Assembly (NCBI RefSeq): GCF_001039355.2
Contig: NW_019776111.1
Coordinates: forward strand, 80,962 to 103,460
DNA length: 22,499 nt
Source of the DNA: Lingula anatina
Lineage: Eukaryota; Brachiopoda; Lingulata; Lingulida; Lingulidae
Direction: 5' to 3'
The translations under genes were made by a program, and so were the position numbers. Below the pieces are notes generated by a model. It had not been told where the DNA came from, did not search any database, and was given only the letters and a program-made list of their open reading frames with translations. Positions 18,415 to 22,499 of the stretch are shown in pieces; the stretch's first letter is position 1; every line of letters begins with the position of its first letter.

Positions 18415-18533
18415 CTCTCAAGTCTGTTCAAATACAAAGTAAAGGCCCCTTGGTGGCTATCCAACCTTCTGGGTGTTGGACGATACTTCTTGTCAAGGAC
18501 TTTATTGCAGTGTGAACATTTCAGCCAGACATG
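18415..18533 (-). CDS. Candidate internal exon with CxxC zinc-finger-like motif
   Basis: The acceptor CATATTTACAG ends at 18534 and the strong donor TTGAGAG|GTAAGC is at 18414/18413. Of the three frames only one is open across all 119 bp: HVWLKCSHCNKVLDKKYR, PTPRRLDSHQGAFTLYLN, RLER. C-x2-C near the start, with a basic middle and a later His, resembles the first half of a C2H2 or BED-type finger, or an adaptor-type zinc ribbon. I cannot assign a family. The exon is phase 0 in and phase 2 out. The strong splice sites and sensible composition make it the best exon of this group. Confidence 0.5.
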
Positions 18534-18982
18534 CTGTAAATATGTGGAATGATGATATATTGTCACTGATTGCAAACACAATTAAATTAACAAAATAACA
18601 GAAACACATTTTCAGTATCTACACCATATATCTGTTAAACATTCTGAATAATGTCTTTTCTTGGCACAAAATAAAAAGAACAAAGTTTTGAAGTTTGAAG
18701 ACAAACTTCCTTTGATTTAATAGACAACAGCAATGAAAGATTGCAAACTAAAATGATAACTATTTGCCCACCTTCCAACATCTGGGGCTTTTGTTGAAGT
18801 AACTAGTTTGTGACCTGTTCACACTCTTGGGCTAACTATTGTCTATGCTGAAATGTGAAAATGTCAAAATAAATAAATAAATAGAAATAAAAAAAAAAAC
18901 ACAAACACTATATGAAGTTTTTTTTATTAACCAAAGTGGTTAAACTCCTAACACAGAAGAACTTTGAGTAGACTGCACTTAC
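18534..18982. other. Intron-like stretch
   Basis: Lies between two minus-strand exon-like segments. Contains (AAAT)n and A-rich tracts at 18868-18900. No coding signal. Confidence 0.4.
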
Positions 18983-19072
18983 ATTTTGCCTCTTTTACAT
19001 AAAGTACATTTAAAATAATATGTGCAACCAGCTTTCTCTCCATTTTTAAGTGAAATACTTATCATAAAATCA
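18983..19072 (-). CDS. Candidate exon with CxxC motif
   Basis: The acceptor TTAGTTTATTGCAG ends at 19073 and the donor GGCAAAAT|GTAAGT is at 18982/18981. The open frame reads DFMISISLKNGEKAGCTYYF, KCTLCKRGK. It has Cys-x5-Cys-x2-Cys next to basic residues, compatible with a zinc-binding knuckle. The same frame is open upstream beyond the acceptor to 19215, so the 5' border is not certain. It exits in phase 2, whereas the segment at 18533 starts in phase 0, so these two cannot be joined as drawn. I do not recognise the protein. Confidence 0.35.
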
Positions 19073-20059
19073 CTGCAATAAACTAAATATACACTTTTCA
19101 GAGCACATACTCCCTTTTTTGCTGCTCTATTCCCCACCCCATGTACTTCATGTACATATAGTGGATTGAAAAAATAACTACATCTTGACTTTCTTTGTCC
19201 TTTCAATATGCTCATAAAATAAAGCCCAAGTGCTGAGCTTACTTCTGATTTGATGATCCTTACAGTGTACTCTTTACCCGTTAAAATAACACTTTAACAG
19301 TGGGAATTAGCAGCATTTGTGCAGTTTCCTGCCCTGGCCCCTTAGGGTTAGGATTAGGTTGGAGTTAAGGGTTAGGTAGTACTAGTTAGTGTTAGAGGCC
19401 TGGGCTGACTGGACTTTAGATTTAGAGGTAAAATTGGGATTTGGGATTAAAATGAAATCACCAAAAATATTGAAATATCTGATATTTGGGCAGGGGTTTG
19501 CTATTTTTGTGTTTAATCAGAACTTCCCAAATGATTTTGACATGTAACTGTCAGCTTGCACGGCACAGCACCTTTGGTCCATTTAATAGGGAACATACCT
19601 TAACAGGTTAACAGGAAATAGATAAATACAATGAACCTAACTTTGCACGCTCTAATGATCGTTTCATGTTGAAAACAGCAGGTGAAAAGTTCTGTCATGA
19701 ACAAAGGAAGTTCTCTCAAGTTCCATGCAGGATACTGTGCTATTCTCAGACACACTGACACATAACCTACTCTAGGTAGAAAACTTACAGCCAACTAGTA
19801 GACAAATCTTGACTGCTGACACCTTCAGATAATGCAAGAGCAAAATATCATCAAAGAAAAAGCCTGAGAAAGTAACACCTTGAAAATACCTAGATGTTCC
19901 ATTATTTGCAATTATGGAGGCAGTAAACAATGTCAACATGGTTAAATTGGGTTTTTTATCATGTGACCTGTTGTTGGTATCTTTGAGCAGGCTCACAAAA
20001 GTCTGCAGTAAAACTGCCTTCACAATGATACAACTTATTCTAAGTAATGACCTGGGTAA
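19073..20059. other. Intergenic or intronic stretch
   Basis: Contains a short telomere-like patch (19344-19378) and small minus-strand frames (19600-19794, 19772-20023) without recognisable domains. No supported gene. Confidence 0.4.
19344..19378 (+). repeat. Degenerate telomere-like (TTAGGG) patch
   Basis: CTTAGGGTTAGGATTAGG, then TTGGAGTTAAGGGTTAGGTAG: about five imperfect TTAGGG units. This hexamer is the telomere repeat of most metazoans outside insects and nematodes. The patch is too short and degenerate to be a chromosome end and could be chance. Confidence 0.4.
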
Positions 20060-20664
20060 ATATAATCCCTTTTAGCCTTATGTGCACTTTTCATATATTG
20101 GGCAAGCGACAATACATATTGCAGGGCGGGGCTAACACAGCTAAAGTACTGTATATGGCAAGCTATAAAATACAGGTAGGAGTGAGGATGTCCATGCCCA
20201 ACGATCTGATGCTGGCAGAACTTGACTCACCTGTGTTGACCGCAAAAGTTAAAAGAACTCAAAAACTATTCCTTTCAAGAATACCATCTGAAAGATCAGG
20301 GTTAACAGACAACCCTTTTCTAACAGTTTGGGAACTGTGTGGGAACGCCCAAACTAAGGGAGCTAGCTATTAGATGTTGAAAAACGAAAAATAGCTATTC
20401 AAAATAACCAAGCAGTAAAAGTGTGCATTATGTAAATGTAAACCCATGCTTTACTGTATACACAATGTATACAAAGTGGGCAGAGGAGGAGAACACAGTA
20501 ACTGCTACCAAACTGAGATTATCTGCCCATGATTTGGCAATCGAAAAAGGCAGTTGGTTCAGAACCCCTCATGACCTAAGATTATGTGCTTTTGGTTCTA
20601 TACAGACCAAAGAACACATTGTTTGTGAATGTATATATATTCAGCAGACTGTCCTCATAATTTA
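20060..20664 (+). pseudogene. Decayed 3' end of a non-LTR retrotransposon (LINE) ORF2
   Basis: Two frames carry C-terminal LINE sequence. The first (to 20371) has VRMSMPNDLMLAELDSPVL and TQKLFLSRI..LTDNPFLTVWEL, matching the post-reverse-transcriptase region 'D..L.LELG.PPL......R..KFL.K......L.DDPF...W.L' as I recall it. The second (20423-20662) has ATKLRLSAHDLAIEKGSWF, RTPHDLRLCAFGSIQTKEHI and VCEC. This is the terminal zinc-knuckle region ('LRLS.H.L.IE.GR....P...R.C..C....E.H.L..C'). The knuckle has lost its second cysteine (CAFG instead of CxxC), and stops separate the two parts. It is therefore an inactive 5'-truncated copy. The fragment's 5' border is not clear. Confidence 0.75.
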
Positions 20665-21813
20665 AATTGTGTATAGGCAAGTTCTTGAGTCTCAGGTGTA
20701 ACAAAATGTATTAGATTGTGCCTGAGAAATACTAAATTAAGATTACTTTTTATTTACAGACACAGATGTGTCTGTCGTCGCTGTCGTTGTGCACTTTCAC
20801 GTATAACACGATAAGTGGAAAACTATTTTACCATTTGGCTTGAAACTTACACAACTGAAGAATATTCATAATACGGCAGGTCAAAATCGAAAATCAGCAT
20901 GCATAATAAATTTGATGTTGACTATGCAGTTAAGCATAATGTATTATTGCATTAGAATTAACAGTTTCCTATTTTTTGCATTGTTATTTTCTATTTTTTG
21001 TCTGTACATTTGACAGCTTTGCTACCTTGTTTATCAACTTGTCTCTATTTAATGTACACAGTCAGTCAAATCCTATTTATAATCTACATGTATACTAGTA
21101 TAAAGTATAAGTACGCACTATAGACTTATATGCACTGTTGGGCAAATAAAAACACAAGTCATAACATGGTGAAGAAGCTTTTATGTAAGTAATTCTTATG
21201 AATTATGAATTAAGAAACACTTGCTCGGCGACAAAAATACGAAATGATTGAAGAATGAAGATGGAGACAGAGTATACCAGTACTTATGGTTCAGTAACAT
21301 TGTCCAAAGACCCATGTCCACTTCAGGCCAACAGGATTTGGCGCCATTAATTGTGTATTACACTTTGCACACTCGTAAACCATCCGTATACGACTGCTGC
21401 AATGGTTTCCATCGTTTTTGCTCGTGTTATCTGTAAACTGCAGCGGCGTCTGCTCTCACCGCCTTCGCGCTTCCAAGTCCGTGAGATTGAAGATTGTTTC
21501 GAAGTTTTGATACGTGATATAAAAGCAAAAACTGTTTTATAACAATGCAGTTATGCTTAAATATAATGCGGTTTATTCATGAAATTATTTATATTTGCAG
21601 GTTTCAATATGAGATTCAATCAAGATGAAAATATATAGCCGAGACAAATATTTCAACAAAATTCTAACTCCACATGCCTGCTTATTTTCGCGGTACTGAT
21701 GGTTGACATCCAAAAAATAAGGGTAGAGGTCATTTTAATTTTATGGAACTGAAAGACAGAAGCCAATTAATGCAAAAAAAGTTGTAAGTATGAAAAGCAT
21801 TGCAAAATCAGGG
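20665..21813. other. LINE 3' flank and intergenic stretch
   Basis: Follows the retrotransposon remnant and may begin with its 3' UTR, but I see no terminal simple repeat that marks the end. + strand frames at 21248-21436 and 21351-21542 overlap each other and show no domain. Confidence 0.35.
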
Positions 21814-21975
21814 CCCGACATTAACTGTCAGCGCCTGGTAGTCCAGTAGGGGTTCCAGTTGTCAAGGTTGCCAGAATTGTTAACTCGATTGCCAGAAAAG
21901 ATTTTTTTTTTTAAAATATGCCTGTTTGGCATATGTACATTTTAGGCATTTGCCTTGGTTGCCAGGTTGCTTTCG
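21814..21975. repeat. Dispersed repeat beginning GGGCCCGACATTAAC
   Basis: CAGGGCCCGACATTAACTG, then CTGGTAGTCCAGTAGG and repeated GGTTGCCAG phrases (21863, 21957). Elements with 'GGGCCCGA(A/C)ATTAAC ... TGGTAGCCC' are, from memory, common in marine invertebrate genomes. Borders uncertain. Confidence 0.4.
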
Positions 21976-22492
21976 AAAACCAGCATGATCAGTTTACATA
22001 TAAGTAATTATTCTGTTTTTCATGTTATAATTGTTATTATTATTATAGGTATATCAGAAAAATTTTCAAACTGGTCAGAAAATTAAAATACTTATATCAT
22101 CTGAAAGGTAATGCAAAAACCGGATGAAATCATTTGGAATTTTTTAAATATTCCTACAAGCAACAAAGATATTGAAGTTTTTTAACTGCAAAAATCCACC
22201 AAAAGTGTCCACACTTCTCAGCTCAAAACCTGTGCCCACTGACCAGCAGTGATCACTCAGGCGCAGCAGAGCACCCTGTGTGTCTTTGTGTGCTCAGCCT
22301 ATTGTCTGGCTCACATAGCCTGTGACTAATCAGGGCAGAGCTATTTCCCTGTGGTAATTTTCACATCATGTAATATTGCGGATTAAATTAACTATACTTC
22401 GCAACCTTCAAATTTCATGATTTTTCTACATAATATAGCAAATTTCATAAACTTTGCTGGATATAAATTTCAAAAAGATGATACCAGCACTT
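21976..22492. other. Probable intron sequence
   Basis: No coding signal. If the minus-strand donor at 22494-22493 is real, this stretch is the beginning of that gene's intron. Confidence 0.35.
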
Positions 22493-22499
22493 ACCTGAA
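22493..22499 (-). other. Minus-strand splice donor at the window edge
   Basis: The minus strand reads TTCAG|GTAAGTGC, a perfect donor consensus, with the last exon base at 22495. An exon of a minus-strand gene may therefore lie just beyond the window. Confidence 0.4.

Noticed and set aside
1-22499. CRISPR arrays, bacterial operons, tRNA or rRNA genes
   Set aside because: The tandem repeats have no spacer architecture, and the DNA is clearly animal. I saw no tRNA or rRNA signature by eye, though a covariance search was not possible.

Overview
This is a stretch of animal nuclear DNA, not bacterial. It is AT-rich, has introns with GT/AG borders and AATAAA signals, and carries many microsatellites, small inverted-repeat DNA transposons and a decayed LINE. 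The protein families (a megalin-like receptor tail, and a somatomedin-B plus cysteine-rich receptor ectodomain) and the repeat style suggest a marine invertebrate such as a lancelet, hemichordate, echinoderm, mollusc or brachiopod. The sequence alone does not let me choose between these.

Region by region. 1-1485 is a nested tandem repeat: ~193-bp monomers arranged in a ~774-bp higher-order unit. 1963-3917 (+) holds the 3' end of an LDL-receptor-related, LRP2/megalin-like gene: a YWTD exon, a transmembrane exon and two cytoplasmic-tail exons. It has in-frame stops and lacks the usual EGF module, so it is probably a pseudogene. 3918-6323 is intergenic with a C/G-rich dispersed repeat. 6346-10059 (-) is the best gene in the window. 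I reconstruct three exons with compatible splice phases, giving about 751 codons: signal peptide, 14 octapeptide repeats, a somatomedin-B-like domain, two RN-x-F-C cysteine modules and a C-terminal extracellular-type region. Exon 1 contains an apparent +1 frameshift near a run of five C. No seven-transmembrane part was found, although the ectodomain resembles that of invertebrate Mth-like/adhesion-type GPCRs.

10060-17450 has no gene I can support. It contains a (TA)n tract just upstream of that gene, several other microsatellites, a fold-back repeat cluster (12034-12662), a Harbinger-type MITE (15957-16167) and a second MITE with 20-bp terminal inverted repeats (16671-16988). 17458-19072 (-) has three exon-like segments with good splice signals, two of them with CxxC zinc-finger-like motifs. 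Their phases do not join directly, so the gene is incomplete or decayed. 20060-20664 (+) is the broken 3' end of a non-LTR retrotransposon. The window ends at a perfect minus-strand splice donor (22493-22495), so another gene may begin just outside.

I found no operon-like or defence system. The most useful results are the reconstructed receptor gene with its frameshift, the decayed megalin 3' end, and the nested satellite.
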